A DNA stretch of 43,311 bases from Gammaproteobacteria bacterium (GTDB lineage Bacteria > Pseudomonadota > Gammaproteobacteria > Ga0077536), in the NCBI GenBank assembly GCA_016209015.1, contig JACQWY010000042.1, positions 1 to 43,311 of the forward strand, read 5' to 3'. Positions 26,620-36,486 of the stretch are shown here, one piece after another. The position numbers and the translations under genes were made by a program. The notes under the pieces are model-generated. The model did not search any database and was not told where the DNA came from. It worked only from the letters and a program-made list of their open reading frames with translations. Numbering within the stretch: the first letter of the stretch is position 1; each line of letters opens with the position of its first letter.

Positions 26620-26650
26620 AAAAAGGAAAGGCCCGCATGCGGGCCCTTCC
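26620..26650 (-). terminator. Intrinsic terminator of the PEBP gene
   Basis: On the minus strand, GGAAGGGCCCGC pairs with GCGGGCCTTTCC and is followed by a T run. It begins 20 bases after the PEBP stop codon. Confidence 0.8.
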
Positions 26651-26669
26651 TACGCCTCGACAGGAGCGC

Positions 26670-27170
26670 TCAGCGCCGGAACAAGCCCGTGATCGAAGCC
26701 TTCGCGAGCGTGTTGAAATTGAGATAGAAGCCCACCACCGCCGCCGAGGTGTCTGCCGTCACCGGCAGTTGCGCCATGCTCACGGCGAACAGCGTGAAGA
26801 TATAACGATGCACGCCCAAGCCTTGCGGCGGGCACGGACCGCCGTAGCCCGGGGCGCCGAAATCCGTACGCACCTCGAGCGCCCCGGCCGGCATCTTGCC
26901 GGACTTCGGATCGCCCGCGCCGAGTTCGAGCGAGCTCACGTGCGCCGGGATGTTCGCGACGACCCAGTGCCAGAAGCCGCTGCCGGTCGGCGCATCGGGA
27001 TCGTAGCAGGTGAGCGCGAAGCTCTTCGTGTCGGCGGGCGCGCCGCTCCACGAGAACTGCGGCGAGAGATTGCCGCCCGTGCAGCCGAAGCCATAGGCCT
27101 CGGAGAGCACGTGATCCATGCCGAGGTAATCGCCGTCCTTGAAATTCGAGCTGGTGAGTATGAGGCCCAT
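26670..27170 (-). CDS. YbhB/YbcL-type PEBP (Raf kinase inhibitor-like) protein
   Basis: 166-residue phosphatidylethanolamine-binding-protein family member. The ligand-pocket motifs CYDPDAPTGSGFWHW (about 55-69) and GVHRYIFTLFAV (about 122-133) are both present, and CTGGNLSPQFSW marks the N-terminal part. Length is normal for the bacterial family and there is no signal peptide, so it should be cytosolic. The biological role of bacterial YbhB proteins is poorly defined. It is monocistronic, with its own terminator. Confidence 0.9.
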   Translation of the reverse strand: MGLILTSSNFKDGDYLGMDHVLSEAYGFGCTGGNLSPQFSWSGAPADTKSFALTCYDPDAPTGSGFWHWVVANIPAHVSSLELGAGDPKSGKMPAGALEVRTDFGAPGYGGPCPPQGLGVHRYIFTLFAVSMAQLPVTADTSAAVVGFYLNFNTLAKASITGLFRR

Positions 27171-27230
27171 CGTTTCTCCTCCACTTCAGTATCTTTCGTA
27201 GGTTGCCGTGAAAGAGCGGCGGCGCCGGCG

Positions 27231-27319
27231 GGAAATGGGGTCAGGTTCGAATTCGCGGGGGAGCGCGCCCGGGTACGCGCCACCGCGTTGGCCGCGAAAT
27301 CGAACCTGACCCCAATTCC
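27231..27319. repeat. Long inverted repeat with GGGGTCAGGTTCGA arms
   Basis: Arms of about 28 bases (27231-27258 and 27292-27319) match at 26 positions when one is inverted, including a perfect 14-base GGGGTCAGGTTCGA. The loop is about 33 bases. It lies in the gene-free stretch 27171-27660 between the PEBP and pntB genes. Confidence 0.75.
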
Positions 27320-27342
27320 AATTCCCCGGTCATCGCAACACC

Positions 27343-27465
27343 CCGAGGTTCCACCACGGCGCCGCGGTGAGAGGACTGGGTCCCGGTCCCGGCCTCCGCC
27401 GGGAGGGTCCCTTCGCCGGGACGACGAGGCTGTGGTGCGCTCGCCTCTTTCATCACTCCGGGCGA
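27343..27465. repeat. Mosaic REP-containing element of about 120 bases
   Basis: Contains the REP-like core with an internal duplication (TCCCGGTCCCGGCC). Its left flank (CGAGGTTCCACC...GAGAGGACTGGG) and right flank (GCCTCTTTCATCACTCC) resemble those of the element around 37760-37862, so the two are copies of one longer unit. Beyond it, 27466-27660 shows nothing I can support. Confidence 0.55.
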
Positions 27466-27660
27466 CGGCATGTCTTCATGACCGATGGGCCGACGAAGGA
27501 AGCCCAACATCGAACGTTTCCGCGAGACGAGGAAGCTCGCGATTTCCGTTTCGCAACGTCGGAATGTCCATCCCGCCCGATCGGCGCTTCGCGCAGCGGC
27601 GCATGACGCGTGGACCGTTGGACTTCCTTTCGTCAGCCCAACCTGCCTGCTGCGAAGCGC

Positions 27661-29076
27661 TCAGCCGCCCGCGCGCAGCGCCGCCAGCACCTCGTCCAGC
27701 ATCTTCTTCGCGTCGCCGAACAACATGCGGTTGTTCTCCTTGTAGAAGAGCGGATTGTCGACGCCGGCGTAACCGGACGCCATCGAGCGCTTCATGACGA
27801 TCGAGGTCTTCGCCTTCCAGACTTCGAGTACCGGCATGCCGGCGATCGGACTGCCCGGATCGTCCTGCGCGCCCGGGTTCACGATGTCGTTCGCGCCGAT
27901 GACCATCGCGACGTCCGTCTCCGGGAACTCGTGGTTGATCTCGTCCATCTCGGCCACGATGTCGTAGGGCACCTTTGCTTCGGCGAGCAAGACGTTCATG
28001 TGGCCCGGCATGCGCCCCGCGACCGGATGGATCGCGAAGTGCACGTGGATGCCGCGCTCGCGCAGCGCCTTCTGGATTTCGAACACCGTGTGCTGGGCCT
28101 GCGCGACCGCCATGCCGTAGCCCGGCACGAAGATGACCTTCGAGGCCTGACGCAGTACTTCCGCGGTTTCCTCGGCCGAGATCGGCGTCACCTCGCCCTG
28201 GGGTTCGCCGCTGCCCGCGGCGGGCGCCGTGCCGCCGCCCGTGCCGAAGCCGCCGGCGATGACGGCGATGAAATGCCGGTTCATGGCGCGGCACATGATG
28301 TAGGAGAGGATCGCGCCGGAGGAGCCGACGAGCGCGCCGGTCACGATGAGCAGATCGTTGCCGAGCATGAAGCCGGTCGCCGCGGCCGCCCATCCCGAAT
28401 AGCTGTTCAGCATCGAGACCACGACCGGCATGTCCGCGCCGCCGATCGCCATCACCATGTGCACGCCGAACGCGAGCGCGATGCCGGTCATGATCATCAG
28501 CAGGAACGAGCCCCAGACCCCGGATTCCGCGCCGAGGAAGAGCTTGGCGACGATGATGACGACGATGAGGCCCGTGAGGTTGATCATGTGCCGGCCCGGC
28601 AGCAGCATCGGCTTGCCGCCGATGCGCCCGGAGAGCTTGCCGAACGCGATGACCGAGCCCGAGAACGTCACGGCGCCGATCAGGATGCCGAGGTAGATCT
28701 CGGTCTCGTGAATCGCCTTCTCGACGCCCTCGAAATGGATCGTCGAGTCCCAGTAGTTCGCGAATCCGATGAGCACGGCCGCGAGACCGACGAGGCTGTG
28801 CATGGCGGCGACGAGCTCCGGCATCTCGGTCATCTTGACCGTGCGCGCCGCGTACCCGCCGATGCTGCCGCCGATCAGCATCGCGATGAAGATCGGCATG
28901 ACGCTCGAGACCCGCGGACCGAGGATCGTGGCGATGATCGCGATCGCCATGCCGATCATGCCGTAGAGATTGCCGCGCCGCGCGGTCTCGGGGCTCGACA
29001 GTCCGCCGAGACTGAGGATGAACAGTATCGTCGCGGCGATGTAGGAAACGGTGACCAGTCCTTCGCTGAAGCTCAT
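27661..29076 (-). CDS. pntB: NAD(P) transhydrogenase subunit beta
   Basis: 471-residue membrane subunit of the proton-pumping transhydrogenase, which uses the proton gradient to reduce NADP+ with NADH. About eight to nine membrane helices fill residues 1-280. The NADP-binding domain follows, with [31 protein letters not shown] and [11 protein letters not shown], and ends near [18 protein letters not shown]. The ATG at 29076 ([12 protein letters not shown]) matches the family start and lies four bases after the pntA stop; the longer frame to 29106 would overlap pntA. Confidence 0.95.
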   Translation of the reverse strand: MSFSEGLVTVSYIAATILFILSLGGLSSPETARRGNLYGMIGMAIAIIATILGPRVSSVMPIFIAMLIGGSIGGYAARTVKMTEMPELVAAMHSLVGLAAVLIGFANYWDSTIHFEGVEKAIHETEIYLGILIGAVTFSGSVIAFGKLSGRIGGKPMLLPGRHMINLTGLIVVIIVAKLFLGAESGVWGSFLLMIMTGIALAFGVHMVMAIGGADMPVVVSMLNSYSGWAAAATGFMLGNDLLIVTGALVGSSGAILSYIMCRAMNRHFIAVIAGGFGTGGGTAPAAGSGEPQGEVTPISAEETAEVLRQASKVIFVPGYGMAVAQAQHTVFEIQKALRERGIHVHFAIHPVAGRMPGHMNVLLAEAKVPYDIVAEMDEINHEFPETDVAMVIGANDIVNPGAQDDPGSPIAGMPVLEVWKAKTSIVMKRSMASGYAGVDNPLFYKENNRMLFGDAKKMLDEVLAALRAGG

Positions 29077-29080
29077 GGCA

Positions 29081-30649
29081 TTAACCCGACTTTCTGAACA
29101 TGGCAAGCATGCGTTGGGTGACGGCGAATCCGCCGATGGTGTTGACCGAAGTCAGGAGCAGCGCGAGCCCCGCGAGGACCGTCATCCAGAATCCCGGCGA
29201 GGAGATTTGAATCAACGCGCCGATGCTGATGATGCTGCTGATGGCGTTCGTCACGCTCATCAGCGGCGTGTGCAGCGCGGGCGTCACGTTCCAGATCACC
29301 ATGTAGCCGACGAAGCAGGCCAGCACGAAGACCATGAAGTGCGACATGAATGCCGCCGGCGCGTAGGCGCCGAGCGTATAGAGCGCATAGGCCCCGATCG
29401 CCGCGAACAGCGCCTTCCTGACCGGCGCCGGCACGAGCGGCTTCTTCTCCTCGGGCTTCGCGGCGGGCGCGGCGGCCGCCGGCTTCTGCGGCGCGGCCGA
29501 GACGCTGATGGGCGGTGGCGGCCAGGTGATCGTGCCTTCCTTCACGACCGTCGCGCCGCGGATCATCTCGTCCTCCATGTTGACGACCGCGACCCCGTCC
29601 TTCGCCTTGCAGAGCTCTTCCATGAGCCGCAGCAGATTCGTGCCGTAGAGCTGGCTCGACTGGCGCGCCATGCGGCTCGGCAGATCCGTGTAGCCGATGA
29701 TGTTGACGCCGTGCCGGACGACGACCTGGCCGGGCACCGTCAGCTCGCAGTTGCCGCCCTGCTCGGCCGCGAGATCGACGATCACGCTGCCGGGCTGCAT
29801 CGCCTGCACCATCTCGGCGGTGATGAGGCGCGGGGCGGGCTTGCCCGGGATGAGTGCGGTCGTGATCACCACGTCGCACTCCTGGCACTGCTTCGCGGTC
29901 GTCGCCTTCTGGGCGGCCTGGTAACCCTCGCTCATGACCTTGGCGTAGCCGCCGGCGGTCGAGGAGCCCTCCTCCTTGTAGTCGACCTCGACGAATTCCG
30001 CGCCGAGGCTCTTGACCTGATCCTTCACCTCGGGACGGGTGTCCATGGCGCGCACGATCGCGCCCATGCCGTTCGCGGCACCGATGGCCGCGAGGCCCGC
30101 GACGCCGGCGCCGATGATGAAGACCTTCGCCGGCGGGACCTTGCCCGCGGCGGTCACCTGGCCGGTGAAGAAGCGCCCGAAATGCTGGGCGGCCTCGATC
30201 ACCGCGCGATAGCCGGCGATGTTCGCCATCGAGCTCAGCGTGTCGAGCTTCTGGGCGCGCGAGATGCGCGGCACGCTGTCCATGGCGATGACCGTTCCCT
30301 TGCGCGCGGCGAGGCGCTCGAGGAGTTCGGGATTCTGGGCAGGCCACAGGAAGCTCGCGAGCATGCCGCCTTCGCGCAGCAGATCCGCTTCGTGGCAACC
30401 GAGGCCGGGATGCGGCTCGGGGCCGCGGACCTTCAGTACGACGTCCGATTCGGCCCACAGCGTCCGGGCGTCGGGGACGATCTCGACGCCCGCGGCGCGG
30501 AAGGCGTCGTCGTCGAGATCGGCCGCCGCACCCGCGCCGCTTTCGATCGCGACCGTGAATCCGAGCTTGATGAGCTTCGCCGCGACGTCGGGCGTGGTGG
30601 CCACGCGGCGTTCGCCCGCGTGGACTTCTTTCGGGACACCTATGCGCAC
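29081..30649 (-). CDS. pntA: NAD(P) transhydrogenase subunit alpha
   Basis: 522-residue alpha subunit in the single-chain (E. coli-like) form: the NAD-binding domain I ([19 protein letters not shown] at the N-terminus, Rossmann motif [13 protein letters not shown] near residue 170) is fused to a C-terminal membrane part of about four helices. A linker rich in Ala, Pro and Lys (about 385-415) joins them. GTG at 30649 is selected because GGAGAA lies five bases upstream; the frame is open to 31228 but that stretch does not resemble the family. It forms an operon with pntB. Confidence 0.95.
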   Translation of the reverse strand: MRIGVPKEVHAGERRVATTPDVAAKLIKLGFTVAIESGAGAAADLDDDAFRAAGVEIVPDARTLWAESDVVLKVRGPEPHPGLGCHEADLLREGGMLASFLWPAQNPELLERLAARKGTVIAMDSVPRISRAQKLDTLSSMANIAGYRAVIEAAQHFGRFFTGQVTAAGKVPPAKVFIIGAGVAGLAAIGAANGMGAIVRAMDTRPEVKDQVKSLGAEFVEVDYKEEGSSTAGGYAKVMSEGYQAAQKATTAKQCQECDVVITTALIPGKPAPRLITAEMVQAMQPGSVIVDLAAEQGGNCELTVPGQVVVRHGVNIIGYTDLPSRMARQSSQLYGTNLLRLMEELCKAKDGVAVVNMEDEMIRGATVVKEGTITWPPPPISVSAAPQKPAAAAPAAKPEEKKPLVPAPVRKALFAAIGAYALYTLGAYAPAAFMSHFMVFVLACFVGYMVIWNVTPALHTPLMSVTNAISSIISIGALIQISSPGFWMTVLAGLALLLTSVNTIGGFAVTQRMLAMFRKSG

Positions 30650-31063
30650 TTTCGTTCTCCTTGTCTGGGCTCGCCCCGGCCCGCCGTCGGCGGGAGCGCG
30701 CTCCGCGGCACGTGCCCGCCCCACCACGGGGTCGTACGCCGCGAATCGTCGCCCGGGGTTCGGCCGCGGGTCTCGCCATGGCCTTCGAGCTGCTGGATCT
30801 GAGGTCGTTCGAACCTTATTCAGTTCGGCCGGTTTTCGCAACCGGGGTCCCTTACGGCGGGCCGCCCGCTTGATTTGGCGCACGGCGGGCGGTCTCGGCT
30901 TCGGCATGATTCCGGTCACGCGCGACGGGCCCGCTCTGCTCCGCCGCGTGCCGGCCCGGCGCCCGGACGTCCGTCCTGCGCGCCCACTTTTCATAAGAAC
31001 GCATCCGGCGAGCGGTCGCGCGGCGCACCCGCACCGCCGGACATCCGAATCCCGGGAGGACGC
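30650..31063. other. Divergent intergenic region between pntA and the carboxylase operon
   Basis: No gene supported. A small hairpin (CCGGTTTTCGCAACCGG) sits at 30831-30847, within the least GC-rich patch (about 30800-30850), where promoters would most likely be. GGGAGGA precedes the carboxylase ATG. No convincing sigma-54 or sigma-70 site could be assigned. Confidence 0.5.
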
Positions 31064-33202
31064 ATGAGACAGGTCGAAATCCTCGGCATCGACGCCGGGG
31101 GCACGATGACCGATACGATCTTCGTCGACACGCAAGGCCGCTTCACCGTCGGCAAGGCGCGCAGCCAGCCCCGCGACGAAGCCGCGGCGATCCTGCATTC
31201 GGCGGAGAACGCCCTCGGTTACTGGCAACTCGACAAGGCCGCGGCGCTGCCGGGGCTGAAGGCGAACATCTATTCCGGGACGGCGATGATCAACCGCCTC
31301 GTCTCGCGCAGCGGCCGGGCGACGGGCCTCGTCATCACGAAGGGCCTGGAGGACTCACTGCGCCTCGAGCGCGCCGTGCAGGTCTGGCTCGGGCAGTCCT
31401 ACGTCGATCGCCTGCACTCCGTCACGCACGAGCACAACACGCCGCTCATCCCGAAGAAATGGATCCGCGGCGTGCGCGAACGTGTCGATCCGCTCGGCTG
31501 CGTCGCGATCCCGCTCTACGAAGCGGACGCCCGCCAGGCCGTGCGCGAGCTGCTCGCCGAGAACGTCGAGGCGATCTGCATCTGCTTCCTCTTCTCCTAT
31601 CTCAATCCCGCGCACGAAGAGCGCATGAAGGCGATCGCGCTCGAGGAAATGGCCGCCGCCGGCCGCAGCGTGCCGCTGTTCCTCTCTGCCGAAATCCATC
31701 CCTTCCGCGGCGAGTTCCCGCGCTTGAACACCTTGATCGCGGAAGCCTACGCCGCCGAACCCTCACGCCGGCAGGTGCAGCTCGTCGAGCAACGGATGAA
31801 GGAGAGCGGCGCGACGGTGGATCTCCGCATCATGGCGAGCCACGGCGGGACGATCGACATCGAGACGACGCAGCTCTCGCGCTCGCTCGTCTCCGGCCCG
31901 ATCGGCGGCATGGTCGGTGCGCGCCACCTCGGCCGCGAGCTCGGGCTCGCGAATCTGATCGCGACCGACCTCGGCGGCACGACGTTCGAAGTCGGCGTCA
32001 TCACCGGCGGGCAGATCGGCATCTCGCTGCGCCCCGTGCTCGATCACTTCTATTTCAACCTGCCGATGGTGGATCTCAGCTCGGTCGGCGTCGGCACCGG
32101 GGCCTTTCTCAGCTTCGACGAATACTCGCGGCGCGTGCGCATCGGACCGCAGAGCGCGGGCGATCGCGTCGGCATGTGCTTCCCGGACGGCGGCTGCGAG
32201 CGCCCGACGATAACCGACTGTGCACTCATTACCGGCATCCTCTCGCCCGACAACTTCCTCGGCGGCGAGATGCCGCTCTCCGTCGAGCGCGCGAAGCAGG
32301 CACTCGATGCGCAGATCGCGTCCAAGTTCGAGCGCGACGTCTACGAGATCGCCTCCGGCATCCTCGAGATGCAGGAAGCGAAGATGCGCGACGAGCTGCG
32401 GGCGGTCGTCCTCGGCAAGGGGTATGCGTTCTCGGACTACGCGCTCGTCTGCTACGGCGGCGGCGGCCCGCTGCACGTCGGCAACTACACCGACGGGCTC
32501 GGCTTCGAGGACGTGCTGATCCCGAGCTGGGCCGCCGCGTTCTCAGCCTTCGGCTGCACCTGCGCACCGCACGAGTACCGCTTCGATCGCTCGACGCTGC
32601 TCGTCATCCCGCCGGGCGCGGACGACGCGGCGAAGCTCGCTGTCGCGAGGGCCGTGAACGAGACGGTCGCGAGCCTCGCCGAGCGCGTGCAGCGCGAGTT
32701 CGCGCTGAAGCGTGGCGACAGCGGCGAGATCACGCTCTCGGCGATCGTGCGCATGCAGTACAAGGGGCAGGTGACGGATCTCGAGATCGTCTCGCCGAAG
32801 CTGATGCTCGAGTCCGCGGCCGACGTCGACGCGCTCGTCGCGAGCTTCGAGCAGCACTATGCGGAGATCTACACGCTCTCCGCGCAGTTCCCCGAGGCCG
32901 GCTTCGTCATCAGCGGCGCGGCGGCCGTCGGCTCGCAGAGGACGACCGCGCCTACGCTGCCGAAGACCGCGCGCGGCCCGGCGACTCCCGATCCGAAAGC
33001 GCTCAAGGGCAAAAGGCCGATCTACTGGAAGGGCACGTTCATGGAGGCTTCGATCTGGTCCATGGAGGACATAGCGCCCGGCAACGTCGTCGGCGGCCTC
33101 GCCGTCATCGAGGATCCGGCGACGACGCTCGTCGTCCCGCCCGGCAAGCTCGTCGAGCTCGACGAATACCGCATCTTCCACCTGCGCGACGCGAGAGGTT
33201 GA
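31064..33202 (+). CDS. Acetone carboxylase-type beta subunit (hydantoinase A/oxoprolinase family)
   Basis: 712-residue ATP-using subunit close to AcxA in length (about 717 in Xanthobacter). The actin-like ATP site begins with [15 protein letters not shown] at residues 8-22, and the second phosphate motif is [12 protein letters not shown] near 305. In acetone carboxylase this subunit phosphorylates substrate and bicarbonate at the expense of ATP. GGGAGGA lies four bases before the ATG. It is the first gene of a beta-alpha-gamma operon in the order of acxABC. The substrate could be acetone or another ketone; the acetophenone carboxylases form a related group. Confidence 0.88.
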   Translation: MRQVEILGIDAGGTMTDTIFVDTQGRFTVGKARSQPRDEAAAILHSAENALGYWQLDKAAALPGLKANIYSGTAMINRLVSRSGRATGLVITKGLEDSLRLERAVQVWLGQSYVDRLHSVTHEHNTPLIPKKWIRGVRERVDPLGCVAIPLYEADARQAVRELLAENVEAICICFLFSYLNPAHEERMKAIALEEMAAAGRSVPLFLSAEIHPFRGEFPRLNTLIAEAYAAEPSRRQVQLVEQRMKESGATVDLRIMASHGGTIDIETTQLSRSLVSGPIGGMVGARHLGRELGLANLIATDLGGTTFEVGVITGGQIGISLRPVLDHFYFNLPMVDLSSVGVGTGAFLSFDEYSRRVRIGPQSAGDRVGMCFPDGGCERPTITDCALITGILSPDNFLGGEMPLSVERAKQALDAQIASKFERDVYEIASGILEMQEAKMRDELRAVVLGKGYAFSDYALVCYGGGGPLHVGNYTDGLGFEDVLIPSWAAAFSAFGCTCAPHEYRFDRSTLLVIPPGADDAAKLAVARAVNETVASLAERVQREFALKRGDSGEITLSAIVRMQYKGQVTDLEIVSPKLMLESAADVDALVASFEQHYAEIYTLSAQFPEAGFVISGAAAVGSQRTTAPTLPKTARGPATPDPKALKGKRPIYWKGTFMEASIWSMEDIAPGNVVGGLAVIEDPATTLVVPPGKLVELDEYRIFHLRDARG

Positions 33203-33206
33203 GCCC

Positions 33207-35429
33207 ATGGACATGAAATCGAAACCGCCCGTCGGTTGGAACGGCACGACGCTGAAGGAAATGCTCGCCGCGAGCGAACGGCGCTTCGCCGATACCGGCC
33301 ATTATCAGGGCCTCGCCGAGCTGCCGATCGCGGATCGCAAGCCGCTTCTCTTCGAGCGCCTGCACCTGAAGCTCCGCGGCGCGCTCGTCTCGGCGCGCGA
33401 GGTCGCGCGCAACATCTCGGCATCGCCCATCGTGAAAGAGCTCGGCGAGCTCTGCTTCACCGTGTTCACGCCCGAAGGCGATTCCGTCACGCTCTCGACC
33501 GGCATCATCGTCCACGTCCACACCATGAGCGACGTGGTGAAATTCATGATCCGGAACGACTTCGAGGACGACCCCGGGTTCGCACCCGGCGACATCTTCT
33601 GCAACAACGACGTCTTGGCGGGCAACGTCCACAACTGCGACATCCACACCATCATCCCGTTCTTCTGGGAAGGCGAGCTCGTGAGCTGGATCGCGGGCGT
33701 GACGCACGTGCCGGACGTCGGCGCGCGCACGCCGGGCTCCTCGCCCGTCGGGCCGATGAGCACCTACGACCAGGGCCTCACGATCCCGCCGCAGAAGATC
33801 GGCGAGAACGATCGCGTGTTCCGGGCGTTCCGCGACATGTACAAGCGCACGAGCCGCACGCCGCTCCTGCTCGAGCTCGACGAGAAAACGCGTCTCGCCG
33901 GCTGCGTGATGATCCGCCAGGCGATCGAGAATCTCATCCGCGAGGAAGGCATCGACACCTACAAGCAGTTCATGCGCGAGGCGATCGAGCAGGGCCGGCG
34001 GAGCTTCATCCGCCGCGTGAAGAGAATGTTGGTGCCGGGGCGTTACCGCGTGCCGTCGTTCTGCGACGTGCCCTGGGAAAACGAGCGCGGTCATTTGCCG
34101 CAGGCCGCCGTCAACACGCTCATGAATGCGCCGCTCGAGTTCACCGTCAATTCCGACGGCACGATGAAGACGACGCTCGACGGCGCGAGTGCCTGGGGCT
34201 TTCACACCATGAACTGCTCGCCGAGCGCGCTACAGGGCGGCATGTGGGTGATGATGTGTCAGAGCCTCGCGGATGCCGAGAGCATCAACGACGGCGCCTA
34301 CTTCGCGATGGACCAGCATTTCCCGCGCGGGAGCTGGACGAACCCGGACAATCCGGAAGCGGGCACTGCGCACGCCTGGCATTTCCTGTGGTCGGGACTC
34401 AACGGTCTGTTCCGTTTCCTGAGTCACGGCTATCACGCGCGCGGCTTCATCGAGGAGGTCGTCGCGGGCTACGGCACGACGACGAACATTCTCTACGGTT
34501 CCGGTTTGAACATGTTCGGCGAGCCCTTCGCGGCGACGAACATGGAGATGACCGGCGCGGGCCTCGGCGCGCGCGGCTGCCGCGACGGGCTCGATTGTTC
34601 GTACGCGATGTGGAATCCGGAATCCGACATCGGCGACATCGAGACGTCCTGGGAGCTCTGGGAGCCGATGCTCTATCTCGGCCGCACCGTGAAGCCGAAC
34701 ACCGGCGGCGCGGGCAAGTACCGCGGCGGCAATGCGCTCGAATCCGTGCGCCTCGTCTGGAAATCGCAGCAGGCGGTGTTCCAGCACGTGGGACACGGCA
34801 TGGTGCACGTGAACTGCGGCCTCTTCGGCGGCTATCCCTCGAACACGGGGTACCGCCGCAGCGCGCACGACACGGATGCCTTCGAGCTCATCGCGAAACA
34901 GGCGCCGTTGCCGACGAACGATCATGATCCCGAACACTCGCAGGTCGAGACGATGATCAAGGGCCGGCACATCGTCGACGACAACGCGCTCACCCTGCCC
35001 GAGCCCTATTCGGACGGCGATCTGTACGTGAGCGTCATCCAGGGCGGGCCGGGCCTCGGCGATCCGCTCGAGCGCGAGCCGGCAGCCGTCGTCAAGGATC
35101 TCGCGGAGGGTCATCTCCTGCCGCGCTTCGCGGAGCGGCTCTATGGCGTGATCGCCGTGCAGGGACCGGACGGCGCCTGGCACGTCGACGTGCAAGCGAC
35201 CGCCGCACGCCGCGCGGCACTGCGCCGCGCCCGCGCCGAAGAGTCCGTTCCCGTCGCACAGTGGCTCGCGACCGAGACGCCGCGCGTGCAGAACGGCGAG
35301 CTGCCGCCGTGGGTGCGGCGCATGTACCAGGAGAGCATCCGCCTCTCGACGGACTGGGGCGGTGAGTTCAAGGCATTCTGGGGCATCGCGGACGGCAGTG
35401 CCGTCTACGAGCCCGCGGCGAAGAAGTGA
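33207..35429 (+). CDS. Acetone carboxylase-type alpha subunit (hydantoinase B family)
   Basis: 740-residue subunit matching AcxB along its length. Landmarks are TLKEMLAASERRF at the start, ISASPIVKELGELCFT, and DIFCNNDVLAGNVHNCDIHT near 127-146, which lies in the probable metal-binding region of AcxB. GKYRGGNALESVRLVW and GGPGLGDPLEREP follow later. It is roughly 35 residues shorter than Xanthobacter AcxB, mainly at the C-terminus. It starts 4 bases after the beta stop. Carboxylation of the ketone is expected at this subunit; exact substrate unknown. Confidence 0.88.
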   Translation: MDMKSKPPVGWNGTTLKEMLAASERRFADTGHYQGLAELPIADRKPLLFERLHLKLRGALVSAREVARNISASPIVKELGELCFTVFTPEGDSVTLSTGIIVHVHTMSDVVKFMIRNDFEDDPGFAPGDIFCNNDVLAGNVHNCDIHTIIPFFWEGELVSWIAGVTHVPDVGARTPGSSPVGPMSTYDQGLTIPPQKIGENDRVFRAFRDMYKRTSRTPLLLELDEKTRLAGCVMIRQAIENLIREEGIDTYKQFMREAIEQGRRSFIRRVKRMLVPGRYRVPSFCDVPWENERGHLPQAAVNTLMNAPLEFTVNSDGTMKTTLDGASAWGFHTMNCSPSALQGGMWVMMCQSLADAESINDGAYFAMDQHFPRGSWTNPDNPEAGTAHAWHFLWSGLNGLFRFLSHGYHARGFIEEVVAGYGTTTNILYGSGLNMFGEPFAATNMEMTGAGLGARGCRDGLDCSYAMWNPESDIGDIETSWELWEPMLYLGRTVKPNTGGAGKYRGGNALESVRLVWKSQQAVFQHVGHGMVHVNCGLFGGYPSNTGYRRSAHDTDAFELIAKQAPLPTNDHDPEHSQVETMIKGRHIVDDNALTLPEPYSDGDLYVSVIQGGPGLGDPLEREPAAVVKDLAEGHLLPRFAERLYGVIAVQGPDGAWHVDVQATAARRAALRRARAEESVPVAQWLATETPRVQNGELPPWVRRMYQESIRLSTDWGGEFKAFWGIADGSAVYEPAAKK

Positions 35430-35438
35430 GGTGATCCC

Positions 35439-35927
35439 ATGAGCGAAATCACGAAGGAAATCCTCGACCGCATGATCGACGGCCGCAGCTCCTGGGAGGA
35501 GCTCGTCGCCGTGATGCGCGCCGACAAGGAACCCGATCGCTTCGCCAAGTATCGCGAGGTGCTGCAGGAACGCGCGACGTGGCGCGACCGCATCCTCCTG
35601 CCGATCGCGCTGCATCTCTGCATCGTGCAGAAGGACGACGGCGCGCGCGTCGTGAAATGCGATTGCGGGCACGAGTTCGGCGACTACCGCCGGAACTGGA
35701 AGCTCTCGGCGCGCGTCCGCGTGCGCAATACGAAGGCCGGCATCGACGAGCTCTATCCGCATCCCATGGGCTGCAATCCCGAATGGATGGAGCTGCGCGA
35801 ATACTTCTGCCCGGGCTGCTACACGCAGCTCGACGTCGAAGCCGTGCCGCCGGGCTATCCCGTCGTCTTCAACTTCCTGCCGGATCTCGAAGCGTTCTAC
35901 GCGGAGTGGCTCGGGGAGAAAATCTAG
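35439..35927 (+). CDS. Acetone carboxylase-type gamma subunit
   Basis: 162-residue small subunit like AcxC (about 168). It has the paired zinc-type motifs: CDCGHEFGDYRRNWKL near residues 70-85 and CPGCYTQLDVEAVPPGYP near 127-144, both characteristic of the gamma subunits of acetone and acetophenone carboxylases. GAGGTGAT precedes the ATG, nine bases after the alpha stop. Its presence makes a carboxylase far more likely than a plain hydantoinase or oxoprolinase for this operon. Confidence 0.88.
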   Translation: MSEITKEILDRMIDGRSSWEELVAVMRADKEPDRFAKYREVLQERATWRDRILLPIALHLCIVQKDDGARVVKCDCGHEFGDYRRNWKLSARVRVRNTKAGIDELYPHPMGCNPEWMELREYFCPGCYTQLDVEAVPPGYPVVFNFLPDLEAFYAEWLGEKI

Positions 35928-35960
35928 CCTCGCCGTGGTGCGCCGGCTCGACTTTCGTCG

Positions 35961-35987
35961 GTCCGATTAGCGCCAGCGTAATCGGAC
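35961..35987. repeat. Hairpin repeat downstream of the carboxylase operon
   Basis: GTCCGATTA (35961-35969) pairs with TAATCGGAC (35979-35987). It begins 34 bases after the gamma stop, lacks a T run, and is probably a REP-like element of another type than the CCCAGTC hairpins. Confidence 0.6.
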
Positions 35988-36026
35988 GCTCGCATCGATC
36001 GCGGCATTCATCCACCGCCCGCCGAC

Positions 36027-36076
36027 TTGACGCGCACCGTCGCCTGCGCTAATACTTCACCACATGGTTAAGTATT
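36027..36076 (+). promoter_or_regulatory. Sigma-70 promoter with ArsR operator overlapping the arsR start codon
   Basis: TTGACG (36027-36032), 17 bases, TAATAC (36050-36055). A 26-base inverted repeat at 36051-36076, AATACTT...AAGTATT, matches in 11 of 13 base pairs and covers the -10 and the ATG at 36064. The ATG is 8 bases after the -10, so the transcript is probably leaderless. A bound repressor would block its own promoter. Confidence 0.75.
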
Positions 36077-36486
36077 CTCACGAAACGCTGGACCGCACGT
36101 TCTCCGCGCTCGCCGACCCGACGCGTCGCGCTCTGCTCGCGCGGCTCGGTACGGAGGACGACGTGAGCGTGAGCGCGCTCTCCCGCCCCTTCGCGCTCTC
36201 GCTGCCCGCTGTGATGAAGCACTTGAAGGTGCTCGAGCTCGCCGGCCTCATCACGCAGGCGAAGCAGGGACGCACGGTGAGCTGTCGCCTGCGACCGAAT
36301 GCGCTCGACGAGGCGCAGGCCTGGCTCGATGCCCAACGCGAATTCTGGAACGCGCGGCTCGATCGTCTCGCCGCCGCGCTCGAGGAGGAACCATGCCCGA
36401 CACCGAAAACCCGAGCCTCACGCTCACGCGCCGCATCGCCGCGCCGCCCACGCGCGTCTTCGCGGCCTGGACCGAGCCGAAAATGA
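36064..36486 (+). CDS. ArsR-family transcriptional regulator
   Basis: Winged-helix repressor. The first 110 residues are a standard ArsR domain: FSALADPTRRALLARL, the recognition region LSLPAVMKHLKVLELAGLI, and the wing QGRTVSCRL. No obvious metal-binding cysteines; this matches the subgroup paired with SRPBCC proteins. The frame runs 140 residues, past the start of the next gene, and the last 30 residues (rich in Arg, Ser, Pro) are encoded inside that gene in another frame. An ancestral stop near 36395 may have been lost. It is expected to repress the operon with the two following genes. Confidence 0.87.
   Translation: MVKYSHETLDRTFSALADPTRRALLARLGTEDDVSVSALSRPFALSLPAVMKHLKVLELAGLITQAKQGRTVSCRLRPNALDEAQAWLDAQREFWNARLDRLAAALEEEPCPTPKTRASRSRAASPRRPRASSRPGPSRK

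Noticed and set aside
30873-30900. Sigma-54-like GG-N10-GC upstream of the carboxylase operon
   Set aside because: The -12 lacks TTGC and such matches are frequent in GC-rich DNA.
30650-31228. N-terminal extension of pntA
   Set aside because: The added sequence does not resemble the family, and GTG at 30649 has a good ribosome binding site.
31064-35429. Hydantoinase or 5-oxoprolinase assignment of the HyuA/HyuB-like pair
   Set aside because: The third gene is a typical acetone-carboxylase gamma subunit and the order matches acxABC.
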